Source: Numida meleagris
Lineage: Eukaryota; Chordata; Aves; Galliformes; Numididae
Length of the DNA stretch: 64,000 nt
Reading direction: 5' to 3'
Assembly (NCBI RefSeq): GCF_002078875.1
Contig: NC_034420.1
Location: 3,409,814 to 3,473,813 of the forward strand
The notes under the pieces were generated by a model that saw only the letters and a list, made by a program, of their open reading frames with translations, had not been told where the DNA came from and searched no databases. A program made the translations under genes and the position numbers. Every line of letters starts with the position of its first letter. Position 1 is the first letter of the stretch. This document shows, piece by piece, positions 62,227 through 64,000 of this stretch.

Positions 62227-64000
62227 AATGCAAGTATATCTTCTGTTAACTTCAACTAATATCATTTCCATCCAACTGTGACTCTTTTATTATATCACTT
62301 CAGAGTTCATCAGCCAAGATGAGGGCTCCTTCCCCTCCACCTTTATTTAACATCTTCATATGTGTACAAGCAAATATTTCACCTTTTATTTTGCCCTTAA
62401 AAAGTAATATAATGTTAAATGTGTGTATAATGTAAAAGAACCAAAACCTGTATGGATTTGAAAATTATTTACATAACATTTACATAAGAATAATTACAAT
62501 GGGATTTTTAAAAATACACTCTCAGAAATTGAGGTCCCTTCAAATCACTCTGAAGAACATTGTCCCACTTCACTCACTGGCTTCCTTCATGCCAGTCATA
62601 AAAACAGAATGAGGAGGTGGCCTGCTTGAAGACCTCTAGTTCATTCTAAAACACACTACAAAGCTCAGAAAATACCAGGTCAAAGCGCTGAAAATTTTTC
62701 CAAGTTTAACTCTGTTCCAGTACAAGTGGGCATCTTTGGAGCATGTCCAGATTATCCTTTCTTGTCATGCAACATAGCACTCACTGTAAAGACAGTCTAA
62801 GAAGCCAGTGTCGAATTCTGACATCGCTCACCCACATTCAAGCAGTTAGAGAACAAGCAAGGATACCTAATGGTGCCCACCCTAGCAGCAAAGAAAAAGA
62901 AAAAACAAAGGTGTGAAGGCTAAATAAAATTCCCACGTGTCTACTAAAGCCAGAGCTGTTGAGTAGTTATTCTACACAGATGGCAGCATGCAACATATGA
63001 ACATTCCTCCAGTTGGATATATACAGGAAATACTTGCTCATGCTATTGTAAATATATATATGGCTGTAAAATGACATACAGATGTACATCTTTACCAAAA
63101 TAAAATAGCCACAAAACTCTGTACAAGACATCTATAGACTTAAAAAAAAAAAGAAAGGTAAATGAAGCAGTTGCTTTTCATTCAGAGTAGGATTCATGTT
63201 TAAATATGAATTCCAGAAACTGCTGACTGAAACAGGGACACAATTAACATTATTTAAATTAGATTACATTCTCAATTTCAAAGATGAGAAGCCAAGTACT
63301 TGAAAAGCCCACGTTCTTGGTATTCACACAATTAGATTAATGCAAGACAGGATTGGTGAGAAAGGAGTATTCCATGAACCCGCAGCGCTGAAGCCATTTA
63401 TTTACCTCATCTTCCTACCTGTCTTTCCTACTTACTTTCCTTCACATGAGCTCCTGCTCTTCATAAGAAGCGTGGCGATTAAACTACTTCATTTGTGAGC
63501 CCCACTTTTTCCTAACTGCTTTTTTGGTTGCTTTCCTTGGCTACTTTCTAGTCTTCCATTTAAAAAGAATATGAAAGTAATTTCTCAGGTACAGTTTTAC
63601 TGAGGCAGCTCTTAATTTCACTTTACCGTAGGAGGAGAATTATCTGGAATACCTATGTCATAACTCATGGAGCTCTGCTGATGTTCAAACAGTCCTAGTG
63701 GATAGCTTCAGCTATCCTGTTTCATTTTATTTTGGGGAATGTTACAACTCTACTTTTATGAGAGGTAACAGGAGAGTATCACCTTCTCTCCTGACAGATC
63801 TATTACTTGTGTTCAGCTACCACTTTTTTTCCTCATAAAAGCCAGTGTGAAATTACTCAGCTGGGATGCTGCCAAAACTTGTATGAAAGCATTATGCAGT
63901 TCTAACACATGTGACTTCTGGAAAGAATCCTGTAAAATTTGTGTTCTAGCATCCTGAGCAAGGGATCAGCCTTTAACTCCCGCAGAACAGGTGTGCTATA

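Larger units (their letters stand above)
59713..64000 (-). other. DOCK2: DOCK2 intron 1 (partial)
   Basis: Runs off the right edge. It holds a short minus CR1 piece (59983-60050) and an LTR (61733-62226). I searched the minus strand for an exon 1 ending ...GV with a GT donor and found none. Confidence 0.75.

Noticed and set aside
62590..62640. Possible CR1 trace (GAGGAGGTGGCCTGCTTGAA)
   Set aside because: Only a loose likeness to the CR1 tail, with no flanking CR1 blocks.
60000..64000. DOCK2 exon 1 with the start codon
   Set aside because: No minus-strand segment reads like the expected N-terminus followed by a GT donor at the right phase; it must lie beyond 64000.

Overview
This window looks like bird nuclear DNA, most likely from a galliform and close to chicken. 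Ten pieces of CR1 LINE are present, several ending in the typical ATTCTATG tail. There is also a chicken-type mariner relic (54374-54892) and an avian LTR (about 61733-62226). The DNA is AT-rich and intron-dominated, with small exons bounded by GT-AG sites. Placing it on chicken chromosome 13 is inference from known synteny.

One gene fills the window: DOCK2, on the minus strand. I found 26 consecutive exons, numbered 2 to 27 on the assumption that one start-codon exon lies beyond position 64000. They run from 59712 down to 10245. All joins keep frame, the lengths sum to 2750 nt (916 whole codons plus one split codon), and no exon contains a stop. They encode roughly residues 15-931: most of the SH3 domain, the ELMO-binding N-terminal part, the DHR-1 (C2-like, PIP3-binding) domain and part of the helical scaffold. 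The catalytic DHR-2 half lies beyond position 1. DOCK2 is the blood-cell RAC exchange factor that works with ELMO1 in migration and lymphocyte activation.

A second gene enters on the opposite strand. The last coding exon of what I read as INSYN2B lies at 3613-3799 (+), inside DOCK2 intron 27. INSYN2B is nested antisense in DOCK2 in mammals, as INSYN2A is in DOCK1. Its earlier exons are outside the window.

Layout from left to right: 1-10244, intron 27 with the INSYN2B exon and an unexplained plus-strand ORF pair at 8143-8750; 10245-14098, exons 27 and 26; 14099-26886, the 12.8-kb intron 25 with CR1 pieces and a MIR-like relic; 26887-38503, exons 25 to 15; 38504-42486, intron 14 with a compact CpG island just upstream of exon 15, CTCF-like and C/EBP-like motifs, and two CR1s; 42487-59712, exons 14 to 2, with a mariner relic, a G-rich tract and a long CR1 in the introns; 59713-64000, intron 1 with the LTR. 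No bacterial-type system, CRISPR array, tRNA or rRNA was seen. The most interesting signals are the intragenic CpG island with its motif cluster, the nested antisense terminal exon, and the inverted CR1 pair flanking exons 3-14.
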